This document shows, one piece after another, positions 23,616 to 35,099 of a stretch of 64,000 bases of DNA. Source of the stretch: Bidens hawaiensis (taxonomy: Eukaryota > Streptophyta > Magnoliopsida > Asterales > Asteraceae); assembly GCA_021521415.1 (NCBI GenBank), contig JAIQDT010000675.1, positions 434,001-498,000 on the forward strand, written 5' to 3'. The position numbers were made by a program, and so were the translations under genes. Each line of letters opens with the position of its first letter. Positions within the stretch are counted from its first letter, which is position 1. The notes under the pieces are model-generated. The model was not told where the DNA came from. It saw only the letters and a program-made list of their open reading frames with translations, and did not search any database.

Positions 23616-26600
23616 TGTCACACCCCGACTAGCACAATGCGGAAGCGTAAAACGGGAATGTAACAGACACCTCTGATATCAACACATTGTTTATAAAGAA
23701 ACATTACAAACTAATTTACAATATATTACATTTCTTCGTTCTATCATTGTTTTATAGTCTAGGCGATACAAACAAAACTAGTTCGTTAACTATACATTCT
23801 TACTACTATCGCCCTTGCTTCTATTCACGTAGCATCAACCACACACCTCAGGCAAGTAACATGTCACCAAATCATTCCAATTTAGGTACACCTGAAAAGC
23901 AGTTTAAAGCGGGTCAACACTAGAGTTGGTGAGTTTCACGAGTTTCAAGAAATCAGTAATGAGTATTCACAAGTCAACACTTGTAATCATGAAATAAGTA
24001 TGTATGTATGTAAATGATGTATGTGATGTAATTATGCTAAGCTACAGTGAAGCCTGGACTGTTCGTGCTGTGTGCCTCCATTTCCCACGCTCAATCAACC
24101 ACTGTGGCCCCTTTCCGCCCACAACTTGCCCCGGTAGCTATGTCTAACACTACATAGCTGGTTCGTAAAAATATGGACATGTGCAAACGGGATAATGTCT
24201 CAGCAACCGTGCTGGCCCCGCCTGGTTTGTCAAACCAATAGTACTATTCACAAGCCACCGGCTCGAAGTTAATCACTGTGTTAGTGGGGACTTTCATGTG
24301 TTAGCACTTAGATAATTCACATCATCACATGTTTCAGATAAGTATATAGATATAAGCAAACATGTTTTTCACCCCAAAAGTTCGTAAAACAGTTTAGAAG
24401 TGGGGTCATGAAACTCACGGTTTAGTAGATAATCAGTACTGTATCGGCTCGTGGTTTGTTCGGTCTGCTATCAGTAGTCCCTATAATCAATATTATAATA
24501 ATATTAATATTTTAATATTATTATAATCTCAATACTAAACTGGGCTGTATAACTAATCTGGGTGTAGCTGGAACGCCCAGAAAGTGGCAATAGGCTTAGG
24601 TTGTGATGTTGTTCAATGTCTAATACTTAAAACCGAACTTGGCTTAGATTTCCGTTTTCCCAGCTGGGCCAAGTTGTTCGTTTACACGTTCAGAAAACAG
24701 TTATAGGAAAATAATCTTGGGTAAATGTATTGGTTAACAAAATGATTAAGTTATGAAGAAAGATCACATACTGGGGTCCCGATTTAGCCACATGGCCCGT
24801 TTCCGTTTATTCAGAAGTTTGATTTAAGAAGAAACGTGCACAATCAATCCGGATTGTCCAGGTTTCTCATAGAAAAGTTCATTTTCACTTAATTAGTCCA
24901 AAAATATGATTTTTGATCATTCTTGGTGTTTTGATATTCCCGCAGATCGTTAGTCGCAAACTTGCCGGTTTTTATAAAAACTGAATTTGTTTAATATTCA
25001 AACTAGCATAATTAATTAACCGTTAATCATTAAATTATGAAAATTTAACCACTTATCAATTAAAATATGCATATTTTTATAAAAATATTTCTGGAATTTA
25101 TTTACTGATTTATTAATTTATAAAAATTCATTTTATCAGCTATATTTCGCCCGAAAATCGTCCGTTTACCCCAAACAATTTCCAAAAATTCCACAAAAAT
25201 TCCTGAATGCTCAATTCATGTCCCAAATTAACCTGTATCAATTCTATAATGTAAAAAGCTCGTGCGATATTCTTTTCGGCCCAAATTCGGCTATAAAAAT
25301 TCACACGAACGCAAATAAACAAAACACCTTTAAACTTCTCCAAATGATCCCAAAATTCATATGTGATCAAAATACATCAAATCTGAGTTCCCAGAAAAGT
25401 TTCATAATTTGTGAAGTATTTTAGCTATTTTTCCCAAATAAACATCCCAATTCGGTAATAAATTCGCCAAATATTCTCGGATGGTTAAAAAATTACCAAA
25501 TTTGGACAGGGACTCATTGACATGGTCCCTGATGTCCCTGAAAAATTTCAAGGCCTAAAAATATGCACATCACAACCTTAACCTAAATAGCCCGTAAGCG
25601 AGTGTTTCGGCATTACCTTAGCGGGTTTGGCTCGTTTCCGACTTTTTAATCAAGTTTTCAGGTTCTTGTGCTTCTAAGCAAGCTAGGTACAAGTCCTATA
25701 TCACAAACCAAGCAATTTTTCATCAACATAACAGCCCTTAACTTAGGGTTTCGGTTAGTGCACAAAAACGAACTTTTGAACAGTAAAAACGCCGTTTCAA
25801 CCCTTTAATCCGTGTTTATGGCCAAAAAAAACTATAAAAACAGGTTCCTTACCATGTGTATGATCAAAACATGTTTATGGACCATTTTTAGGATTTTTAC
25901 ACGGTTAGGAATGATTTTTAGTAACCAAGACATGTTTTTATGGTATTAAACAAGTTTAAACAAGTACAAAAGCTACTTATTTAAGCTCCTTACCTTTGGG
26001 TTTGAAGGTTTTCTGGCTGGTCAGAACTTGTGTCCATAGTTTTCAAGAAAATAATGTTGAAAATGTCTTGGATCTAGTTTATATGTGAAAGAACCAAAGG
26101 GGGGGGGGGGGCGCTGTTTGCGATCGGGATCCACATGGGCCCACCTTGGGCCCATTTTGGCCCAAGTTTCTGATTTCTCAATCCCAAAAACGAAAAGCCC
26201 AGTACAAATTTAGTTCGGGTTCGGTTTTTGGCACGAAAAACTTATCGGGTGCGTTAAACAGCGCGAAAACAAGTGTTTTTCGGCTAGTTTTATGTGAAAT
26301 TATAAAAACATACTATATGTTTGTAAAAATCAAAAATATTTTCATGGATCGCTTAAAACATTTCAAGTAATTGTTTGGTAAGTCTTTTTCGGCTTAACGG
26401 ATGATACAATGCTTGGTTTGTAACTATCTTTCGCGTTTAAATCTATAGCGGGTAGTTAAACGAGCATGTTTTCGTTTAACTTGTTTGCTATCAAACTAAG
26501 ACCAGATTTCTAATATTTTAGCTTTTATAGATCGTATATCACTTATAGATGGCCCCCCCGAGATATCTGAGTCATAACCCGACCCGTTCGGTTAATCGTT

Positions 26601-26681
26601 CGTTTGTTACGCAACAGGCGTTTATTTGCTTAATCGGTAAATACGTACTGAGGTGTACCTTGTTTTGGCTAAAATGCCACA
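23616..26681 (-). mobile_element. solo LTR inserted at the 3' LTR border of gypsy element 1
   Basis: The segment begins TGTCACACCCCGAC and ends AATGCCACA, and is flanked by ACTTG on both sides (23611-23615 and 26682-26686). Plant gypsy LTRs often end GGGGTGTGACA, so the LTR itself reads on the minus strand. No PBS, PPT or coding domain is inside, which makes it a solo LTR of 3066 bp. It contains an AT palindrome near 24486-24525 and a poly(G) run near 26099-26112. The insertion splits the host LTR two bases from its start. Confidence 0.8.
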
Positions 26682-26684
26682 ACT

Positions 26685-28125
26685 TGTAACGCCCGCTAAT
26701 TTTCGGTTTAAAGATTTAAAGCATGTAGAGTATGTATAATTCTCGGGATTTAACTGATACTTCTCGGAAACCTTCTCTTCATCCCGGTACGTTAGAGCAT
26801 TTAACTTTTCAACCAAGATGTTAATTATTCATAATTTGAGGGACTAGATGTGAAAAATGTTTATAACATAAACAAACCTAACCCTAACTCTCCCATTGTT
26901 CCGATCGGCAGCTTCCAGCCCCCCCCCCCTGCGATTTTCTTCTTTCCAGCCACGGTGTGAGCATAAAACATCAATTAAAGGTTAGTCCTACGATTCCCCA
27001 AGTCTTTTACACCATAATTGGTCGTTATAACACGCGTATTGATCGATTAATGGCTTGTTGTAAGCTAACCGGGTGGCTGTCCAATAGAGCATTTCCGGAA
27101 CAGTTTTGAGTGAGGTTTTTACACCAAAATCCTCCTAGGTATGTGTAGTATATCATACTTAAAAATCATATTCATTGGTGTTCGTTAGATTGGTCCACTA
27201 GTTGTAGTTTGATTGTTAGTGTTCGGTGGACTAGAATTGTAGTTTGATGCGTTTAACGCGAGGGTTGAAGTGATTAACGACCAATTCAGCTCGGGGGAAC
27301 TTGGTTTGATGTACGGGTTGTTGAATATTCATTTTTATAAGTTATGGGGCTGAATTGGTTGTCAGTTGCTCAAACGGGTCGGTACAACGCGCAATTGCGT
27401 TTATTGAATAGTTGGTGCGTTGTAGTAGCGAGTTACCGACCCATATGACTCGTGTAGCGTCGTTTGGACTTTTTTGGCTGTGATTTTATTATATTGGGTC
27501 CACACGGGGGTTGAGTTGGATGTTAACGGCCTAAATGACTCTTAAACACGCGTGTTAGTGCCACCTAGTGCTTCCGGGGGAAAATTGGGAATTCTTTATT
27601 CCCGGGAGTATCTAAGGGTCGTTTGGGTGAATGTAAGGCCTCGAGGGCTGTTGTGATTGAGTTTGATGAGGTCGAGACTTTAGGTAACTCGAGCCATGTT
27701 AGAACGTCTCATAGGATAACGAGTAATCTCGATGTCGTTAGTAATGTTTGAATGTAAACCGACATGTGTTTGAGTTTTGGGATTACTTAGGGATTCTCTA
27801 GCTCGTGGTGAACACATGTCTTGTGTCAGGTGAGTTCATGATGCCCCTTTTAACTTTTTTTTAGTTTTTGGGTTAGCATGCACACCTAAGCGATTTTGCT
27901 TGATGAAACGTTTAAATTATTTTATATAGGCTTGCTTGTATATGGTAGGCCTTGGGATGTTATAGTATGTATGTGTGTATTATTGTATGGCCAATATTTG
28001 GCGATGTTAGTAGTCGTTATCGTCTACGGATGTTACGTATGCCTACTTTGTGTTTGCATACGTTGATGAGATGTTACGTTTTTGGGTTGTATGTTTGCTC
28101 GACCTTGATGTTATTACTTGGATGT

Positions 28126-28157
<32 letters not shown>

Positions 28158-28657
28158 GGGATGTACTTATAAAGATGTTTATGTATACATATGAAGATGA
28201 TTAATTATTGATGATGATGGCCTTACTGATGTATCCCTTTATTTTAAAAATCCTTGGAATGGCTATTATGATTATCATTATTGATGTTATTTATTAAAAC
28301 TTGAACTCACTCAGCTCAAGCTGACTTTGTGTACATGTTAGTGTGAGTTTTCAGGTTAGAAGAAGGATGCCTTACCGCTTGGACGTGCATGAAGCTACTT
28401 GGACGGGAAGGGCATACTTGGATGGAAGATTTAAATATTAAACATTTCTTTTTAAAAAAGTTTTATCAAATATATTTAAATTGGTTTTTGGGCATTATTC
28501 CCGGGTTTTGGGAACTTATTTTATTAATTATGGTTTTCCGCTGAATTATACTCTGAATTGGTTGTTTTAATGAAATGAACTGTTTTCAAGTTTAAGTATT
28601 TTATAAGTATTATGGATGAATACCAATTGTAGGGTTCCCGGGGTTCGGGGCCTTACA
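26685..28657 (+). repeat. 3' LTR of gypsy element 1
   Basis: 1973 bp, starting TGTAACGCCCGC and ending GGGGCCTTACA, next to the right target duplication ACTAC. It differs from the 5' LTR by scattered substitutions and small indels, so the insertion is not recent. Confidence 0.9.
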
Positions 28658-30467
28658 ACTACAATGAGAGAGTGGTTTGCGTTTCTAATTCAAGACAGAG
28701 TTGGTCAGCTCTAAATTCCTTTAAACGCAAGAAGGTTATTACAACAGCTATTTATTGATGGTTATACGATAATTGAAAGTGAAAGGCTGTGTTTATAACA
28801 AACAAACAAAAAGAACTAAGATCAGTGTCATATGAGAACTTTAAATGTATAAAAGATAAAGGTTGTTCAGATGTTTCAAAGGTTGGGGAAACATATCATA
28901 TTTCCCTCTTCATTTACAGGAGGTGCTCGGTATATGATGCAAAACTACTTAGATGCTATGACACTTTGTAAATGGTTTGGCTATCTAGATTTCTTAATGA
29001 CAATCACTTGCAATCCAAAATGGCTAGAGATCCAAAGATTCCTTCAAGACACGTCTCTAAACGTAGATGATAGACCTGATATTTTATGCAAATTGTTTAA
29101 AATAAAGCTTGATTCTTTAATTAAAGATTTGAAGGATAGTCATATTTTTGGAAGACTTCAAACAGGTACTTATTCAATAACTATTAATAACCAAAAAAAC
29201 TAATTTATACATATATTAATTTTAAGAACATAATTTCCACTAATTCCTACAACGTTATTTGAATTTTTGTACTCGTTTACACAGTAGAGTTTCACAAACG
29301 TAGATTACCTACATCCTTATTTGTTTGTTCACAAAAACGAATATAAACTCTCGAACATAGAATAGGTTGACTCTTATATCAATGCTGAGATGCCTGATAA
29401 ATTAGAAGATCAAGATTATAGTCTTGTGTTTGAGTTCTTAATGCACGGTCCTTGTGCATATTATAACAAACCTTGCTCATGTGTTATAGGTAGAAAATGC
29501 TCAAAAAGGTTTGCAAAGAATTTCCAAGAAGAAACTTCTATAGACACAAATGGCTTTCCATTATATAGAAGACGTAACAATGGAAATTTTGTTAAAAAGT
29601 CGAATGCTATACTTGATAACAGAAGTGTTGTTCCCTACAATAAAAAACTTTCAAAACGATATCAGTGTCATATAAATGTTGAATGGTGTAATCAAGGATC
29701 ATCTATCAAATACCTTTTCAAGTACATAAACAAATGTCCTGATCATGCTACTATGTATAAAGTTCGTCTGGCTTCTAGTCCACGTGGATGGCAAAGAAGA
29801 AAATTGGGCTTTTGTATTGGTAGAGTACATGCAATATCTCTTGCTCTTGGAGAAGCATATTTTTTAGGGATACTTATGAACAGAGTGAAAGGTCCAAGGA
29901 GTTTTGAAGAAATACATACTGTTAACGGTTAGATATACGATACTTTCAAGGATGCATGCTATGGCCTTGGATTACTTGATGATGACACAGAATATATTGA
30001 AGGAATTTAAGAAGCAATCTTTTCAGGCTCAGGTGACTACCTAAGATCATTGTTTGTTACAATGTTGACTACTGATGGTCTCTCAAGACCCAAACATGTG
30101 TGGAACAGTACATGGAAACTCTTCTCAGAAGACATAATCTATAAGCAACACAAACTTTTAAAATGTCTAGGTATGTCTTTCTTTAGTATTATTGTTAAAT
30201 ATAAACATTTAATAAAATATAAAAGATTATAATTGTTTAAATATTTTATAGATTTAAACCTGAATGAAGATCAAATAAAGAATCTTACTTTGATTGAAAT
30301 CCAGAAAATTCTACGACAAAACAAAAACAGTTTAAGTAGATGCGAAACAATGCCTTTTCCTGATGAAGAAAACGTATCTATTGTCAGTAACAGACTAGTT
30401 ATGGATGAGCAGTCTTACAATCAAGAAATTGAAAGCAATGAATTCTAGAAGCTTTTTGGAACAATTA

Positions 30468-33400
30468 TGTCACACCCTAACCGACGGCGGAATACGTCGA
30501 GGCGAGACGATGATTGTTCATAGCACATGATCCTACATGTTACAATAGTTGCTTAACTCAATTCAATTCAATATCAAGCAATACAGAGATACAATAAAAT
30601 AAACTTTTTTATATAAAGTTAGGTTCAATCATGCAATCCTATATCTTGCACCAAGTAATCCTCAACAAACAAACTTCCGATACTTGAAAAACATGCGAGA
30701 GTGTCAACTACAAATAGTTGGTGAGAACATAGGTTTTAATAAAATAAGTTTTAAGTTGGAAGCAATCCATATGTGTAAAGTTACTTTGTATACTTTGTGA
30801 TTACAACCAAACCACTGACACGTTTAGAGAGTCGTCTAATCCACGATTAGACTATTATGTTTAATGTTTAACGATCATCGGATTCTGAACACACATGCCT
30901 CTACTCGAGGCTTGCGTGGGCGGGTCAGGCCAATAGATCTATCATCATACTACCTCGTGCTTAACAAGTTAATGGTTGTCAATGTGAATATGTATACACT
31001 TGTAATGATCACACATAAACAATATTATGAAATTGATATAATGCTAAATATATGTAATTCCCTTGTTTATTTTATATAATATTTTATTAGTTTTTGTTTG
31101 GTTTTTATTAGAATTTGTATATTACTAACATATTTGAATAATGTAGGTTCCGGAGTTTTATCGTGGTATAAAAGAGCAAAAAATGAGCTAAAACAGAGAA
31201 CCGGAGCATCAGAGTTGAACCGGACTGCATTAGGAAACGAACCGGACTGGACCAGACCGGTCCCCTCTCCCATTTCTCCGGAGTGCCGCGCGTTGGGGAG
31301 GCCAAAGCCCACCACGCGGCGCGGTGGGCTTCCTTCCAGAATATTCTACGGATTTTAGGTTTTGGGCTTGATTTTTCCTATTTAAAGACCCCTAAACTCA
31401 ATCTTAAACATAGCCTGAATGCCCTGGACGGTTGGGACGAATTTGGGAGCTCAAGAAAGGATATTTCCGAGGGTTTGAAGGCTAGGAATCAGCCGGCGAA
31501 GTGCTTATCAACCAAGGACGAAGACCGCGGGTTTTATCGCCTTAAATCTTCCGTTCTTATTTATTTTCGCCATGAATTCCTTTATTATTGGTTTGTTTTA
31601 TTTTATGATGCTAGGCTAAACATTATAGACTGCCTAGGCTTATGATGAACCTATTTTGACGTTGTGTTTTGATTTGGGATTTATTTATCGTTATGGTTTT
31701 TATGATTTAGTAAAAGGTTTAATCATATTAAATTGATGCATATGGATACTTAGGATTGTTTGATTGATTGTTATTATTCGATAGTTGCCTAAATTATTGT
31801 TTGTCATTAAGATAGATTGCTATTAGGTCATATACTTTGTGTTTTTGACTATTTTATGATTGATATGCATTAAGATCATAGGAATAATAATTATTAATTA
31901 ATTAAATCAAAGTGTATTGCTAACCTAAATCTGTAAAGTGCTAGGTTATTGATAGATATTTATTATTTGATCTTGCTATATTTAGTTCTTCGTTAGGAGT
32001 CCATCTAGGTTTGATTACTTAGTTATTGTCTATCGAATCAATTAAATATATTAAACTTCCTTTGATTTTCGCGATGTAAGGTAGGATTTCGTATAAAGGA
32101 ACTAAGTCATAAATAATTAGGTGACCGTAAGAAAACTTGATTTTTAATACTGGTGTGCGTTAAAACTTATTAGAAACCCATAGTTGTCTCTTGAGAAGGG
32201 TCAGGGGTCCTGTTCGGGTTTTCTCTTAGGTGTCTATTTTACGATCCCAGTCCGTAACTAAATATTTTCTCGATTAATTAACAACTAAAATTTAGGGGAT
32301 TCTAACCTAGGTAGTTATCTCATCATCATCTGAATTAAGTCCAAGTTCTAATTTTAGTCCTCTTTAGTTTTCTTAATTAGTTGAAATTAGTTTATTAGTA
32401 AAACCCCCCTTACACAAATAATAAATAAATAGTCGTGTCTGTAGTTGAGTCAAATTTAGTTAATATACGTAATTAAAAGATTCTCGTGGGTTCGATATCC
32501 GGACTTACTAGCTGTACTAGAGTCAACCGGTTCGCTTGCTGGCTAGTAGTTTAGCTAAGTTTAAGAGTCTAGAATATATTACTTAGTGTCTAGATTAGCG
32601 TAATTTTAGTTAATAATATTAAACTACTTTAAGCACATCAGAAATCAAGCTTTAATCAAATAGCATGTAAAACAAATTGATTATGCATGTAAAAGGGGCT
32701 ATGAACTCACCTTTTTTGATGTATTGAGACTTGCATGGCTTTGGTTTAGAGACCTAATGATCAAGAAAGTTGCTATTAGGATGTTACCTTATTTTGGTGG
32801 AATAGAATCTCCGACCTTAGGTTCCCAGGAAAAGGTAAGTGGGTCCATTCACGCCCGGACACGCCACTTGGTTTTTCCTTAGGTCTTAGCCTTGGTGACA
32901 GAACCCTTGGTGAATATCTATATATTTGGTGTTTGTTTGGAAGTATAGTTGGATTTTGTGGTTTCATGCGATAACTTTATGGTTTGGGTTTTAGATTATC
33001 TTTTCCAAAAAAGAATAGGTTGCATGCTGTTCAAGACACGAATTTTTAAAAATAGTAAACCTTTGAGTTAGATTACAAATATTTTATATGTTGTAACCCT
33101 ATGAGTTTTGTACCTTATATAATTTTATAAGATTTAAATATTTATTAAAGAAAATAGAAAATTCGTAGACTACCGAGGGGTCTGATTCGGAGTCAGCTTA
33201 GTAGAAAAATCACTACAAATCGATACTTTAACGAATTAAGAAGATTCTAGCCGGATAATTTTTATAATTCATAGGTTTACAATATATCCAAAAATTGGGT
33301 CATAATTCGTAAACATGATTGAGTTATGACATTCGTTTTGAGGTTAAAGTTATCTTTCAGGATTTTTAGCAAGACCCTTTGTTAAAGAAAAATAATAAAA

Positions 33401-34097
33401 ACGTATTTAAATTTTATAAAATTTTACACCAAAAATTACAGAGATATTAGACACATAAAGAACCAATTTAGGCTTTTGAAATTTGTGATTTGGATATATG
33501 ATGACCGAGATCTAAGTATTGAAATAAAAGGTTTTTCTACAGAATGAAAGAACAAAGCAATTAACGAAAATCAGAACTTACTAGGAAGGAAACGATTGTG
33601 AATCTTTGACAGGATGAGGATCACGACTTTTCAATCTTGGGGCTTTGGAATATGCAGGTTTGTAATGAATTTTGAGGGTGCTAGGGAGTACAATTTATAG
33701 GGGTGCAGAGAAGAGATTATGATGAATTAGAGATATAATTTGCCTAGTTTTTGAATTCAAAATTTGGATAACCCAAATCTTGGAGATCAAGAATAGAATA
33801 ATCTAGAAGATTCCTTTTTGATTGAAGTAAAATTAATAATGATGAAATTTTAATCTTACATGTTATAAAATATATTCTAGGCATTCCTCGTTAAACGCGT
33901 CACATTAACGATTAAACATGTATATGATGAAATGAACATAGAATCATGTAATTGTGTATATAATAATAGTGTTACTAACTAGAAATAAATAATATATGAT
34001 TCCATAATAAGATAGATGGTGAACTAATACACGAACTTTATTAAATACGAGCATAAAAGACTAGCGATTTCATGTATGGAAATGCATAGATTTTACA
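30468..34097 (-). mobile_element. solo LTR inside the Helitron helicase, itself interrupted
   Basis: It starts TGTCACACCCTAACC and ends GATTTTACA, flanked by AATTA (30463-30467 and 34098-34102). On the minus strand it ends GGTTAGGGTGTGACA, the usual 3' end of a gypsy LTR. No coding domain, PBS or PPT is present. It holds a second solo LTR at 31034-32640, so its own length is about 2.0 kb. Helicase coding sequence is interrupted here and continues after it. Confidence 0.8.
31034..32640 (+). mobile_element. Athila-like solo LTR nested in another solo LTR
   Basis: It starts TGATATAATGCTAAA and ends TTTAAGCACATCA, flanked by GAAAT (31029-31033 and 32641-32645). Near the 3' end it carries GTGGGTTCGATATCCGGACT, resembling the U5 region of Athila/Tat-type LTRs, which suggests plus orientation. 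1607 bp, no coding domain. It contains apparent open frames near 31100-31645 that are not coding. Confidence 0.75.
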
Positions 34098-34735
34098 AAT
34101 TACCTCTAAACAAAAAGAGATTTTCAGCATAATAACAAAAGCTGTTCACAATGGTTCAGACGGAGTGTTTTTTTGTTTACGGCTATGGTGGAATAGGAAA
34201 AACGTATTTGTGGAAGACATTAACTTCAGCAATACGATCACAAGGTAATATTGTTTTGAATATTGCATCAAGCGGAATTGCATCTTTATTGTTATCAGGC
34301 GGAAGAATAGCACACTCAAGATTTCATATTCCGATTAACCTGAATGAGGGCTCCTCTTGCATAATAGAACATGATTCCGACGAAGCGGAGCTATTACGAA
34401 AAAACAAAACTAATAATCTGGGATGAGGCTCCAATGACACACAAACATGCTTTTCAAGCTCTAGAGCAATCCTGCAAAGATGTGTTACAATCTAATTTAT
34501 TATTTGGTGTAAAAGTCATTGTATTTGGAGGCGATTTTAGACAAACCCTACTAGTCGTTCAAAAAGGAAGTAGGCAACAAATAGTAAAAGCATCTGTATG
34601 TTCTTCATATTTTTGGCATCAATTTCGTATTCTTAATTAACAAGAAACCTGAGAATAACAATTGGTCAACCATCTGCTGATAGCGAGGAAATAAAAAAAT
34701 TTGCACAATGGTTACTAGATATCGGAGAAGGCAAA

Positions 34736-34882
34736 GTGGCTTATTTATTTATTTTTTTGCTATAAAATTGTTTCATAATTATAAATAATATCTTTTCTTT
34801 AAAAAATCGGAAATTAATTTTTAGTATATCCCTATTTTATATAATTTTCATATCAAATATTTGGTGAGATTAATTTATAATA
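34736..34882 (-). repeat. fragment of the small Helitron family
   Basis: TATAAAATTGTTTC, TTTTTAGTATATCCCTATTT and ATTTGGTGAGATTAAT match the body of the non-autonomous Helitrons at 7.9-9.1 kb. It abuts the broken end of the helicase and is cut at 34883 by an LTR. Confidence 0.6.
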
Positions 34883-35099
34883 TGTAAGACCCCGAAAACC
34901 CGGGAATCCTACATTTGGTAATCATATCCAAAATTCTCAAAAATTTAAAACCAAACAAGTTCACTTCATTAAAACGATTTAGAGTATTAAGCAGCGGAAA
35001 ATGTTAAGTATTAAAAACCTCAAAACCCCGGGACATGTGCCCAAATCCAAAAGTAAAATAAAATATTCGTTTTATTTGGAAGTTCTCGACTAGGAATGC

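Larger units (their letters stand above)
16661..28657 (+). mobile_element. Ty3/gypsy chromovirus-like element 1
   Basis: A full LTR retrotransposon with TG...CA LTRs (16661-18630 and 26685-28657) and a perfect 5-bp target duplication ACTAC (16656-16660 and 28658-28662). An initiator-tRNA-Met-type primer site follows the 5' LTR and a purine tract lies at 23601-23610. Gag-pol lies between, with a chromodomain-like C-terminus, pointing to the Tekay/Del group of chromoviruses. It is inserted in the Helitron helicase coding region. A 3.07-kb solo LTR is nested at the 3' boundary. The coding region has several stops and frameshifts, so it is dead. Confidence 0.9.
15300..34735 (+). pseudogene. Helitron Rep/helicase gene, split by two LTR insertions
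   Basis: Coding pieces occur at 15355-15618, 15715-16185, 16261-16660, 28658-30467 and 34098-34735. The N-terminal part has CEICHAKL and FNLCCRYGSMELPS (zinc-finger region), then FTSMEGKID, GPYIFRMSGQNYHAIGSLLP and YNLPTNSEVDALIAGD, typical of the plant Helitron N-terminal domain. The Rep part has MTITCNPKWLEI, DRPDI, MHGPCAYYNKPC and INVEWCNQGSSIKYLFKYIN (Tyr-containing motif). The helicase part has VYGYGGIGKT (Walker A), IIWDEAPM (Walker B) and VIVFGGDFRQ. The HUH box expected after VEFHKRRLP (about 29290-29310) is destroyed. Stops and a frameshift (about 34410) confirm a dead copy. It breaks off after FAQWLLDIGEGKV, where other repeat DNA starts. Confidence 0.85.

Noticed and set aside
24486..24525. 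AT palindrome as a transcription terminator or origin
   Set aside because: It is a simple AT-rich inverted repeat in a plant solo LTR; bacterial-type terminator logic does not apply and nothing else supports a function.
31098..31645. Two overlapping plus-strand open frames that could be a small gene
   Set aside because: They lie inside a solo LTR defined by TG...CA ends and the GAAAT duplication and show no domain.
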